Below, piece after piece: positions 8,177 to 15,610 of a DNA stretch of 64,000 nt. Under the pieces are notes generated by a model that had not been told where the DNA came from, did no database searches, and saw nothing but the letters and a program-made list of their open reading frames with translations. How positions within the stretch are numbered: position 1 is the first letter of the stretch; the number at the start of each line of letters is the position of its first letter. Source of the DNA: Glycomyces tenuis DSM 44171 (GTDB lineage Bacteria > Actinomycetota > Actinomycetes > Mycobacteriales > Micromonosporaceae); assembly GCF_000427885.1 (NCBI RefSeq), contig NZ_ATYW01000004.1, forward strand, positions 277,939 to 341,938. The letters are read 5' to 3'. The position numbers were made by a program, and so were the translations under genes.

Positions 8177-9271
8177 TCAGAAGGCGATCAGCTGGCGCAG
8201 CGCCTCGCCGGAGGCGAGGCGGTCCAGCGCGGTCGGGAGCTCGGCGAGCTCGATGCGGTCGGAGACGAGGCGGTCGAGCGGCAGCCGGCCCGAGCGCCAC
8301 AGTTCCACATAGCGCGGGATGTCGCGGCTCGGCACGGCCGAGCCGAGGTAGGAGCCGACGATGACGCGCGCCTCGGCGGTCAGGCCCAGCGGCGCGATGC
8401 TCGCGCGGGCGTCGGGGTGCGGCAGGCCGACGGTGACGGTGGTGCCGCCCGGCGCGGTGACGGCGCAGGCGGTCTCGAAGGCGCGGGCCGATCCGGCGGC
8501 CTCGATCACGACGGGGGTGCGCAGCTCGGCGTCGGCGGCCCCGGCCGGGGTGTGGGCGGCAGCGCCGAGCTCGCGGGCCAAGTCCAGTTTGGCCGGCACG
8601 GCGTCGACGCCGATCACCTTGTGGCCGAGGGCGAGGGCGACGAGCAGCGCGGCCATGCCGACCCCGCCGAGGCCGACGACGGCCACGGCGTCGTCGGGGC
8701 CGGGCCGCCCCGCGTTGACCACGGCGCCGCCGCCGGTGAGGACGGCGCAGCCGAGGAGGGCGGCGATGTCGGGCGGCACGTCGTCGTCGACGGGGACGAC
8801 GGACGTCTCCGAGACGACGGCGTGCGTGGCGAAGGCGCTCACGCCCAGGTGGTGGTTCACCGCCGCGCCGCCGCGGCGCAGGCGGATCCCGCCGCCCACC
8901 AGGGTGCCCGCGGCGTTGGCGGCGCTGCCGACCGAGCAGGGGAGGCGGCCCTCGGTCCGGCAGGCGTCGCAGCGCCCGCAGCGGGGGAGGAAGGTCATGA
9001 CGACGCGCCGCCCGACCGCGACGTCGGCGCCCGGCCCGGCCTCCTCTACGATGCCCGCGGCCTCGTGCCCGAGCAGCATCGGGGTGGGCCGCACGCGGCT
9101 GCCGTCCACGACGGACAGATCCGAGTGGCACAGTCCGGCCGCCTCGATCCGCACCAGGAGTTCGCCGGGCCCCGGCGGCTCCAGCTCGAGCGGCCCTATG
9201 GAGACGGGGCGGGACTTCGCGAACGGCGCCGGAGCGCCGCAGTGCTCCAGCACGGCACCGGTGATCTGCAC
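8177..9271 (-). CDS. Zinc-dependent alcohol dehydrogenase (MDR family)
   Basis: 364-residue medium-chain dehydrogenase. Catalytic zinc ligands are in GLCHSDLS and GHEAAG, the structural zinc loop is CGRCDACRTEGRLPC with four Cys, and VAVVGLGGVGMAA is the NAD-binding Rossmann motif. GTG 9271 is chosen because GGAGG lies just upstream; the in-frame extension to 9361 is Pro/Arg-rich and unlike the family. It heads the operon with the ketoacyl reductase and MaoC genes. Its promoter region is shared with the divergent PadR gene and holds operator copy B at 9350. Oxidation of a primary alcohol or omega-hydroxy acid is a reasonable inference. Confidence 0.88.
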   Translation of the reverse strand: MQITGAVLEHCGAPAPFAKSRPVSIGPLELEPPGPGELLVRIEAAGLCHSDLSVVDGSRVRPTPMLLGHEAAGIVEEAGPGADVAVGRRVVMTFLPRCGRCDACRTEGRLPCSVGSAANAAGTLVGGGIRLRRGGAAVNHHLGVSAFATHAVVSETSVVPVDDDVPPDIAALLGCAVLTGGGAVVNAGRPGPDDAVAVVGLGGVGMAALLVALALGHKVIGVDAVPAKLDLARELGAAAHTPAGAADAELRTPVVIEAAGSARAFETACAVTAPGGTTVTVGLPHPDARASIAPLGLTAEARVIVGSYLGSAVPSRDIPRYVELWRSGRLPLDRLVSDRIELAELPTALDRLASGEALRQLIAF

Positions 9272-9349
9272 GGGGGCCTCCTCTTGGAGATGGGTGAGCG
9301 TTCGCTCGGGTTCGGGTGGCGGGCTTGCGGCTCTGGACGGTGACAACAT

Positions 9350-9369
9350 CATACCGACCATCCGGTATG
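9350..9369. promoter_or_regulatory. TetR-type operator, copy B
   Basis: CATACCGACCATCCGGTATG has perfect 7-bp arms CATACCG/CGGTATG around a 6-bp centre and lies upstream of the alcohol dehydrogenase operon, 78 bases from its start. It matches the consensus of copies A, C and D in size, arm sequence and spacing. Confidence 0.7.
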
Positions 9370-9416
9370 TAGCGCCACCCGGCGTTTCCCATTCGCTTGC
9401 GCATCATTACTCGATC

Positions 9417-9442
9417 CCGTATACTCGAATTCGAGTATACGG
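9417..9442. promoter_or_regulatory. Perfect 26-bp palindrome, putative PadR operator
   Basis: Each half reads CCGTATACTCGAA on its own strand with no spacer and no mismatch. The right arm runs into the ribosome site (GGAGACGAGG) of the PadR gene, so binding would block transcription start or early elongation. It is AT-rich against its surroundings. Autorepression by the PadR protein is the simplest reading. Confidence 0.75.
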
Positions 9443-9449
9443 AGACGAG

Positions 9450-10112
9450 GTGATTCCGGTGGCGAAGCGGCGCAAGGTCGGCAACCTGACGGCCCTGGCG
9501 GTGCTCTCCGTCGTGGCGCACCGGCCGATGCACCCCTACGAGATGGCCAGGGCCCTGCGCGGCTGGGGCAAGGACCGCGACATGCCGGTCAAGTGGGGCT
9601 CGCTGTACTCGGTCGTGGAGCGCATGGCCGAACGCGGGCTGATCGAGGAGGCCGGCACCTCCCGCGAGGGCCGCCGCCCCGAACGGACCGTCTACCGGAT
9701 CACCGAGGAGGGCCGGGAGGAGCTGCTCGACTGGACGCGCGAGCTGCTCTCGGTCGCCGAGCGCGAGTTCCCGCGCTTCCGCGCCGGCCTCTCGGTCATG
9801 GCCGCCCTCCCGCCCGACGAGGTGGCCGCGCTCCTGCGGCGGCGCCTCGAAGCGCTGGAGGCCGAGGCCGCCGGGCTCCGCGAGGCGATCGCCGCGGAAT
9901 CGCGGGAGGTGCCGCGGCTGTTCCTGGTCGAGAACGAATACGACCTGGCCATGGCCGCGGCCGAGGCCGCGTGGATGCGCTCGCTGCTGGAAGAGATCGA
10001 GTCCGGCTCGTTCCCCGGCCTGGCGGAGTGGCGCGAGTTCCACGCCGGCGGCGCGGTCCCCGACGGACTGCGCGAACTGGCCGAGAGGAGCGCCGACGAC
10101 AGCAGTTCATGA
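9450..10112 (+). CDS. PadR-family transcriptional regulator
   Basis: 220 residues. The N-terminal winged helix KVGNLTALAVLSVVAHRPMHPYEMARALRGWG with GSLYSVVERMAERGLIEE and a wing (GRRPERTVYRITEEG) is the PadR pattern; the C-terminal half is an alpha-helical, Glu/Arg-rich dimerisation region (PadR subfamily 2 type). GTG 9450 is taken after GGAGACGAGG; GTG 9459 is an alternative. A perfect 26-bp palindrome abuts the start. It is divergent from the alcohol dehydrogenase operon and upstream of the FAD monooxygenase at 10281, so either could be a target; a hairpin terminator separates it from the latter. Confidence 0.9.
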   Translation: MIPVAKRRKVGNLTALAVLSVVAHRPMHPYEMARALRGWGKDRDMPVKWGSLYSVVERMAERGLIEEAGTSREGRRPERTVYRITEEGREELLDWTRELLSVAEREFPRFRAGLSVMAALPPDEVAALLRRRLEALEAEAAGLREAIAAESREVPRLFLVENEYDLAMAAAEAAWMRSLLEEIESGSFPGLAEWREFHAGGAVPDGLRELAERSADDSSS

Positions 10113-10116
10113 CAGC

Positions 10117-10154
10117 GGCCCCGGCGGCGGTGCTGCAACACCGCCGCCGGGGCC
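10117..10154 (+). terminator. Hairpin terminator after PadR
   Basis: 16-bp perfect GC stem starting GGCCCCGGCGGCGGTG with a CTGCAA loop, beginning 5 bases after the PadR stop. No long T run follows, as is common for actinomycete terminators. Confidence 0.8.
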
Positions 10155-10280
10155 TTCGAAACCCCGAACCGGCGATCATGCGGGAGCACGAATCCGGCCC
10201 GAAGGCGGCAACCTCGAGGATAACCGGGTCTTCTCCCGTGCCGGTCCGCACGACGAACCGCACCACATGAGGAGAAAGCA

Positions 10281-11486
10281 ATGTCGACAGTACGAACCGC
10301 CGCCGTCATCGGCGGCGGCATAGCCGGACCCGTCGTCGCCTCGGCCCTGCACCGGGCCGGGATCGAGGCGACCGTCTACGAGTCCCACCCGCGCCGCTCG
10401 GACGCGGCGGGCGGCACGCTCGCCCTGGCCCCCAACGGCTTCGCCGCACTGGAGATCGTCGACGCCGCAGCGGCGGTCGACGCCCTCGCCCAGCCCGTCG
10501 CGCGGCAGGCGATGGCGATCGGCGACAGCAGGCGCTTCGCCCTGCCGGGGCTGCCCGACGTCGGACCGATGCGGGTGCTGCACCGCTCCGAGCTGTACCG
10601 CGTGCTGCACGACCGGGCCGCGGCGCACGGGGTCCGCATCGAACACGGCAAGCGCCTGGTCGACGTCCGCGAGGACGGCGGGACGGCGACCGCGCTCTTC
10701 GAGGACGGCACCGTCGCCACCGCCGACGTGCTCATCGGCGCCGACGGCGTCCACTCCACCGTCCGCCGCCTCATCGACCCGGACGCCCCCGGCCCGAACT
10801 ACACCGGCATGCTCGGCTTCGAGGGCGTCGCCGATTTCGAGGCGCCGGGCGACCGCGGGACCATGACGTTCTCCTTCGGCAAGCGCGCCTACTACCTGTA
10901 CTGGCGCGAGGCCGCGGGCGGCACGAGGTGGGGCGCCAACCTGCCGCACCGGCCGCTGTCGCTGACCGAGGCGCGCCGGACGCCCAACGAGGAGTGGACG
11001 GCGACGCTCCGCGAGGTCTACGGCGAGGACACCCCCGGCGCGGAGCTGATGCGGCGCACCGATCCCGCCGGTCTGCAGGTGGTCGGCGCGCTGCACACGA
11101 TGCCGCCGGTCCCGCACTGGCACCGCGGGCGGATGGTCCTGGTCGGCGACGCGGTCCACGCCCCGTCCAACAGTTCCGGGCAAGGCGCCTCGCTCGCGAT
11201 CGAGAGCGCGATCCAGCTCGCCCGGTGCCTGCGCGACTTCGACCGGGCGGGCGAGGCCTTCGCCGCCTATGAGCGGCTGCGGCGCGCCCGGGTGGAGCGG
11301 ATCGCCGCCCAGGCGGCCCGGACCAACCGCGCCAAGGCCCCCGGGCCGGTCGCCCGCAAGCTCATGCCGCTGCTGATGCCCCTGCTCATCAAGGCGGCCA
11401 TGAATCCCGAGAAGACCTTCGGGCCGACCCAGCGCCACCGCATCGACTGGGATGCCCCGGCCACCGCCGAAGGGGCCTCGGTCTGA
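10281..11486 (+). CDS. FAD-dependent monooxygenase (PHBH-like)
   Basis: 401 residues. N-terminal FAD site [21 protein letters not shown] (GxGxxG), the DG motif in [14 protein letters not shown], and the second FAD motif [20 protein letters not shown] place it in the class A flavoprotein hydroxylases. These hydroxylate aromatic or polyketide substrates with NAD(P)H and O2. AGGAGAAAGC precedes ATG 10281. It stands alone between two terminators. Some members of the family inactivate tetracyclines or oxidise secondary metabolites; the substrate cannot be inferred. The PadR gene upstream is a possible regulator. Confidence 0.88.
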   Translation: MSTVRTAAVIGGGIAGPVVASALHRAGIEATVYESHPRRSDAAGGTLALAPNGFAALEIVDAAAAVDALAQPVARQAMAIGDSRRFALPGLPDVGPMRVLHRSELYRVLHDRAAAHGVRIEHGKRLVDVREDGGTATALFEDGTVATADVLIGADGVHSTVRRLIDPDAPGPNYTGMLGFEGVADFEAPGDRGTMTFSFGKRAYYLYWREAAGGTRWGANLPHRPLSLTEARRTPNEEWTATLREVYGEDTPGAELMRRTDPAGLQVVGALHTMPPVPHWHRGRMVLVGDAVHAPSNSSGQGASLAIESAIQLARCLRDFDRAGEAFAAYERLRRARVERIAAQAARTNRAKAPGPVARKLMPLLMPLLIKAAMNPEKTFGPTQRHRIDWDAPATAEGASV

Positions 11487-11491
11487 CCGCC

Positions 11492-11520
11492 GAGGCGGCG
11501 CCGGCTTCCGGCGCCGCCTC
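11492..11520 (+). terminator. Hairpin terminator after FAD monooxygenase
   Basis: 13-bp perfect stem GAGGCGGCGCCGG / CCGGCGCCGCCTC with a 3-base loop, 5 bases after the stop codon. Confidence 0.75.
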
Positions 11521-11552
11521 GCACGCGGGGGAGACCGGCGATTTCGCCGATG

Positions 11553-11572
11553 CAGACCGTCCGGTCGGTATG
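11553..11572. promoter_or_regulatory. TetR-type operator, copy C
   Basis: CAGACCGTCCGGTCGGTATG, 50 bases before the polyester hydrolase start. The right arm is an exact consensus half-site (GGTCGGTATG); the left arm differs at two positions. Confidence 0.7.
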
Positions 11573-11622
11573 TGACAGTGATTCGCATCATCCTCAGCGA
11601 GCTTCGTCAAGGAGGACGAATC

Positions 11623-12513
11623 ATGCACGCAAGCACTCTACGGCGCCGCGCCCTGCGCCTCATCGGCCTGACCGCGGCGATGGCCGCCATGCTCGGCGTC
11701 GGCGTCCTGGCCGGCCCCGGCACCGCCGCCGCCCAGGAGAACCCCTACGAGCGCGGACCGGCGCCGACCGAGTCCAGCATCGAGGCGAGCCGCGGCCACT
11801 ACTCGGTATCGAGCGACTCGGTCTCCTCGCTGGTGATCGGCTTCGGCGGCGGCACGATCTACTACCCGACCACCCAGTCGGACGGCACCTTCGGCGCGGT
11901 CGCGATCTCGCCGGGCTACACCGCCTCCCAGTCCACGATCCAGTGGCTCGGGCCGCGCATCGCCTCACAGGGCTTCGTGGTCATCACGATCGACACCAAC
12001 ACCCGCTTCGACCAGCCGGGCCAGCGGGCGGACCAGCTCCTGGCCGCGCTCGACTACCTGGTCGAGGACAGCGACATCGCCGACCGCGTCGACCCCGACC
12101 GCCTCGCCGTCATGGGGCACTCGATGGGCGGCGGCGGCTCGATCGAGGCCACCGACGACCGGCCCGAACTCCAGGCGAGCATCCCGATGACGCCCTGGCA
12201 CCTCGACAAGACGTGGACGGGCGTCGGCACCCCGACCCTGATCTTCGGGGCGGAGAACGACTCGATCGCCCCGGTCTCCTCGCACTCCGAGCCGTTCTAC
12301 GGCTCGATCCCCAGCTCCACCGACAAGATGTACATCGAGCTCGACGGGGCCTCGCACTTCGCCCCGAACATCTCGAACACGACCATCGCGAAGTACTCGA
12401 TCTCCTGGCTCAAGCGGTTCGTGGACAACGACACCCGCTACGACCAGTTCCTCTGCCCGCTGCCCTCCGACGGCGCCATCGAGGAGACGCGCGGGTCCTG
12501 CCCGCTCGGCTGA
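11623..12513 (+). CDS. Secreted polyester hydrolase (cutinase/PETase type)
   Basis: 296 residues. Signal peptide 1-37 (Arg-rich start, possibly Tat; cleavage after TAAA) leads into [12 protein letters not shown], the usual mature start of Thermobifida-type cutinases. The catalytic triad is S167 (GHSMGGGG), D213 (ENDSIAP) and H245 (GASHFAP); spacings of 46 and 78 residues equal those of TfCut2 (S130/D176/H208). Also conserved are Y99 and M168 for the oxyanion hole, W192 in TPWHL and a C-terminal disulfide pair C278/C293 in QFLCP...GSCP. It should hydrolyse polyester bonds in cutin-like polymers and perhaps PET outside the cell. AAGGAGG precedes ATG 11623. Operator copy C upstream links it to the fatty-acid genes. 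Confidence 0.93.
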   Translation: MHASTLRRRALRLIGLTAAMAAMLGVGVLAGPGTAAAQENPYERGPAPTESSIEASRGHYSVSSDSVSSLVIGFGGGTIYYPTTQSDGTFGAVAISPGYTASQSTIQWLGPRIASQGFVVITIDTNTRFDQPGQRADQLLAALDYLVEDSDIADRVDPDRLAVMGHSMGGGGSIEATDDRPELQASIPMTPWHLDKTWTGVGTPTLIFGAENDSIAPVSSHSEPFYGSIPSSTDKMYIELDGASHFAPNISNTTIAKYSISWLKRFVDNDTRYDQFLCPLPSDGAIEETRGSCPLG

Positions 12514-12536
12514 CCGCCGAACGAGCGCCCCCGGAG

Positions 12537-12570
12537 CCGGGCGACGGCCGCGCACGCGGCCGCCGCCCGG
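12537..12570 (+). terminator. Hairpin terminator after polyester hydrolase
   Basis: 15-bp GC stem (CCGGGCG-A-CGGCCGC against GCGGCCG-C-CGCCCGG, one A-C mismatch) with a GCAC loop, 23 bases after the stop. Confidence 0.7.
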
Positions 12571-12590
12571 CAGGCCGCGCCGAAGCCTTC

Positions 12591-12610
12591 CGGACCGACT
12601 GGTCGGTTTT
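12591..12610. promoter_or_regulatory. TetR-type operator, copy D
   Basis: CGGACCGACTGGTCGGTTTT with core ACCGACTGGTCGGT (one mismatch in 14). It ends 13 bases before the LuxR-type gene's ATG, so it must overlap that promoter. Confidence 0.62.
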
Positions 12611-12623
12611 GTACCATTGGTCC

Positions 12624-14273
12624 ATGCGACGGCGCCCCCCGCACGCCGCTGCCCGGGCGACGGCGTCCGCGCAGCCGCAGCGGTCTGCCGTGGCGGCGAA
12701 CGTCCGCCGGCTCGACGACGGCAGCCTCGCCCTCGTCGTGACCGACACCGACGCCCACCTCCTCGACGAAGCGGCCCGCTCCGGCGGGCCGCTGCTGGTG
12801 CGCGTGGCGCCCCCCGACGCCATCCGCGCCCAGGTCGAACTCGCCCGCGGCCTGAAGGCCCTGGGAGACGGACCGGCGGACGACGCCTGCGGCTCCCTGC
12901 TCCTCGCCGCCTCCCTCTCCGCCCGCTCGCCCGGGGCCGATCCGCGCCTCGCCCTCACCGCGATCCTCGGCGCCGCCGACGCCGCCTGGGCCGCCGGCGA
13001 CCGCCCCACCTGCCTGACCGCGCTGGCGGCGGCCCGGCTCGCCCTGGCCGGACGCCCCGCCGACTGCGAGCAACTGCGCGACCACCTCCTCGGCCTGCGC
13101 GCCCTCATCGAGCAGCGCCCCGCGGCCGCCGCCGAGGCGCTCCGCCGGGTCCTCGCGCACGGCCAGAGCGACGACGCCCCCGATGCGCTGCACCGCGCCT
13201 CGGTGGCGGCCCTGCTCCTCGGCGACGTCGAGGCCGCCTGCCGCACCGGCGCGCGCGCACTGGCGGCGTCGCGCTCGCAGGGACGCGACGACCTGGCCGC
13301 GCAGACGCTCGAGTACCTCGCCTACGCCGAGATGCGCGCCGGGCGCCACGGCCGCGCCCGCACCCACGCCCGCGAAGGGCTGCGGACCGCACTGCGGTCG
13401 GGACGGGCCAACACCGCGGCGCACCACCGAGCGGTCCTCGCGCTGACCGCCTCCGTCGAAGGCGACACCGAGGAGGTGACCGCCCAGGCCGCGCTGGCGC
13501 TGTCGACGGCCCGGCGGCACGGCCTGGAGCAGACCCGCACGCTCGCCGAATGGGCCCTCGCCAGGGCGGACCTCGGCCGAGGGCGGCCCGAGGCGGCCGC
13601 CTCCCGGCTCGGCGGGCTCGTCCGCCCCGGCGGCGGTCACTTCGCGGTGCGTCCGCTGATCGTGCCCTGCTTCATCGAGGCCGCCGTGCTCGCCGGGCGG
13701 CCCGACGTCGCCCGCCCGGCCCTGGACGCGCTGCGGCTGTGGGCGGGCTTCGGGATCGACCGGGCGGCGAGCGCCAGGCTCGCCCGCTGCCGGGCGCTCC
13801 TGGCCTCCGACGACTCCGAGGCCGACGCCCTGTACCGGCACGCCCTCGAACTGCACGAGGCGGACCTCGGCGACTACGAGCGGGCGCGCACGCGGCTGCT
13901 GTACGGCAACTGGCTGCGGCGGCACCGCCGACCGCGGGACGCCCGCCTCGTCCTGCGCGAGGCCCTGCACGGCTTCGAGCGCTGCGGGGCGAGCGCCTGG
14001 GCGGACCAGGCCCGCTCGGCGCTCCGGGCCACCGGGGAGCCGTCGCCCGCCCCCGACGAGGCGATCGCCCTCGGGGTCCTGTCCTCGCTCACACCGCACC
14101 AGCTGCGGATCGCCCGGCACGTGGCGACGGGAGCCACCAACCGCGAGGTGGCGCAGGCCCTCTCGGTGAGCGTCCGCACCGTGGACCACCATCTGCGCAA
14201 CATCTTCACCTCGCTCGGCGTGCGATCCAGAGTGGAACTGGCCCGCCTCGTCGCGGGGACGCCCGAGCGCTGA
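12624..14273 (+). CDS. LuxR-family regulator without an ATPase domain
   Basis: 549 residues. The C-terminus (about 485-545) is a LuxR/GerE helix-turn-helix: LTPHQLRIARHVATGATNREVAQALSVSVRTVDHHLRN. The long N-terminal part is alpha-helical with repeated Ala/Leu/Arg pairs resembling the TPR region of large LAL (MalT-like) activators, but there is no Walker A or B and the length is about half of that family. It looks like the helical and DNA-binding part of a LAL regulator alone. No ribosome site is seen before ATG 12624; operator copy D lies 13 bases upstream, so the gene seems to belong to the regulon it adjoins. Its targets are unknown. Confidence 0.85.
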   Translation: MRRRPPHAAARATASAQPQRSAVAANVRRLDDGSLALVVTDTDAHLLDEAARSGGPLLVRVAPPDAIRAQVELARGLKALGDGPADDACGSLLLAASLSARSPGADPRLALTAILGAADAAWAAGDRPTCLTALAAARLALAGRPADCEQLRDHLLGLRALIEQRPAAAAEALRRVLAHGQSDDAPDALHRASVAALLLGDVEAACRTGARALAASRSQGRDDLAAQTLEYLAYAEMRAGRHGRARTHAREGLRTALRSGRANTAAHHRAVLALTASVEGDTEEVTAQAALALSTARRHGLEQTRTLAEWALARADLGRGRPEAAASRLGGLVRPGGGHFAVRPLIVPCFIEAAVLAGRPDVARPALDALRLWAGFGIDRAASARLARCRALLASDDSEADALYRHALELHEADLGDYERARTRLLYGNWLRRHRRPRDARLVLREALHGFERCGASAWADQARSALRATGEPSPAPDEAIALGVLSSLTPHQLRIARHVATGATNREVAQALSVSVRTVDHHLRNIFTSLGVRSRVELARLVAGTPER

Positions 14274-14311
14274 ACCCGAACCGCTTCGGCGCCGAGGGGG
14301 CCCGCCCGGCT

Positions 14312-14361
14312 GCGACATTGCTGCGACACGGTGAGGACCGGCTCCGGACATCGCCGGGACA
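14312..14361 (+). promoter_or_regulatory. Array of hexamers at 11-bp spacing (response-regulator box)
   Basis: GCGACA at 14312 and 14323, then AGGACC 14334, CGGACA 14345 and GGGACA 14356, each 11 bases apart; the last begins 17 bases before the acyltransferase ATG. Tandem hexamers one helical turn apart are the usual target of OmpR-family response regulators. The same layout precedes the SGNH gene (19593-19642). Confidence 0.6.
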
Positions 14362-14372
14362 GAGTCGGGCGC

Positions 14373-15575
14373 ATGAGCCAAGCGAGCCCCACCCCGTCCC
14401 TCCGTTCACCCGCGCGGCCCCGGCACGTGCCCGGGCTCGACGGCCTCCGCGGCGCCGCGATCGTCGGCGTGCTCCTGTTCCACACCGATCTCCTGCCCGG
14501 CGGCTTCCTCGGCGTGGACCTGTTCTTCGTCCTGTCCGGCTACCTGATCACCGATCTGTTGCTGCGCGAGTCCGCCCTGACCGGCCGGGTGTCCCTGCCC
14601 GCCTTCTGGGGCAGGCGGGTGCGCCGACTGCTGCCCGCACTGGCGGCCATGCTCGCCGTCGTCACGGTGGCGGCCTGGGCGCTGGGGCCGCCGGACGTGG
14701 TGCGGACGACGCTCGCGGATCTGCCGTGGGCGCAGGTGAACCTCCTCAACTGGCACCTGCTCGCCGAGTCGGCGGACTACTGGGACCGCTTCGGAGCCGA
14801 GCGCGTCTTCGAGCACCTGTGGAGCATCGCGGTCGAGGAGCAGTTCTACCTGGCGTGGCCGCTGCTGGTGGCCTCGCTCGTCCGCTTCGGACGGCGACCG
14901 GGCCGCGCCGTCGCCGTCGCCGCGGCCCTGATCTCGCTCGCCTCCCTGGTGCTCATGGCCGCTCTGGCCGCCGATCCGAGCCGCGTCTACATGGGCACCG
15001 ACACCAGGGCCTTCTCGCTGCTTTCGGGCGCGTTCGTCGCCGCGCCGCCCGTGCGCGAGCTCCTGGGGCGGACGCTCGGCCGCCGCGCGGGCGCGGCGGC
15101 GGCGCTGGCGGCCTCCGGCCTGGTCGCGATGTGGCTGCTGGCGGACGGCACCGGAACGCCGTGGCTGTTCACCGGCGGCCTGTTCGCGCACTCGCTGCTG
15201 GCGGCCGTGCTCATCGCGCTGGTGGCGGCCGGACCGGAGATGGCCGTGTCGAAGCTCCTCTCCCAGCGCCCCCTGCGGTGGCTGGGCCTGGTCTCGTACA
15301 GCCTGTACCTGTGGCACTGGCCGGTCATCGTGCTGCTCTCGCCGGAGGCGACGGGCCTGGACGGCTGGTCGTGGACCGCGACGGTCTGCGCGGTGTCCAT
15401 CGCCCTGGCCGCGCTGTCGAAGTACCTGGTGGAGGACCCGATCCGCTTCCGCGCGGGCTGGGCCCGGGACCGGCGCGGCGCGCTCGCCTTCGCCGCCGCC
15501 ATGGCCGTGCTCGCTCTGCTGTGGATGCTCCTGCCGGAGCCGGCCCCGCCGGTCGTCGACGTGACGGTGCTTTGA
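14373..15575 (+). CDS. Membrane acyltransferase (acyltransferase 3, OafA-like)
   Basis: 400 residues with about ten hydrophobic helices. Family motifs are RHVPGLDGLRGAAIVGVLLFH near the N-terminus, GVDLFFVLSGYLITDLLLRE, FWGRRVRRLLPAL and SIAVEEQFYLAWPLL. These proteins move acyl groups from the cytoplasm to cell-surface glycans or lipids. The usual C-terminal SGNH domain of OafA proteins is missing: the protein stops 11 residues after the last helix. A separate SGNH lipoprotein at 19654 has the same upstream repeat array and may be its partner. Its TGA lies in the end sequence of the insertion element that follows (TTTGACATCC), so the C-terminus may have been changed by that insertion. ATG 14373 is preferred to an in-frame GTG at 14331. 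Confidence 0.88.
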   Translation: MSQASPTPSLRSPARPRHVPGLDGLRGAAIVGVLLFHTDLLPGGFLGVDLFFVLSGYLITDLLLRESALTGRVSLPAFWGRRVRRLLPALAAMLAVVTVAAWALGPPDVVRTTLADLPWAQVNLLNWHLLAESADYWDRFGAERVFEHLWSIAVEEQFYLAWPLLVASLVRFGRRPGRAVAVAAALISLASLVLMAALAADPSRVYMGTDTRAFSLLSGAFVAAPPVRELLGRTLGRRAGAAAALAASGLVAMWLLADGTGTPWLFTGGLFAHSLLAAVLIALVAAGPEMAVSKLLSQRPLRWLGLVSYSLYLWHWPVIVLLSPEATGLDGWSWTATVCAVSIALAALSKYLVEDPIRFRAGWARDRRGALAFAAAMAVLALLWMLLPEPAPPVVDVTVL

Positions 15576-15581
15576 CATCCT

Positions 15582-15602
15582 CGCCGCCCTGAAGGGACGG
15601 CG
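15582..15602 (-). repeat. Right-end hairpin of the TnpB element (probable omega-RNA 3' region)
   Basis: CGCCGCCC-TGAA-GGGACGGCG forms an 8-bp stem with one bulged A and a TGAA loop. In IS200/IS605 elements the RNA that guides TnpB ends at this position, so the guide would be the flanking sequence beyond 15574. Confidence 0.55.
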
Positions 15603-15610
15603 ATTCCCGG

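Noticed and set aside
14331-14372. Upstream GTG start for the OafA-type acyltransferase
   Set aside because: It would place the hexamer array inside the coding region; the alignment with the SGNH gene supports ATG 14373.
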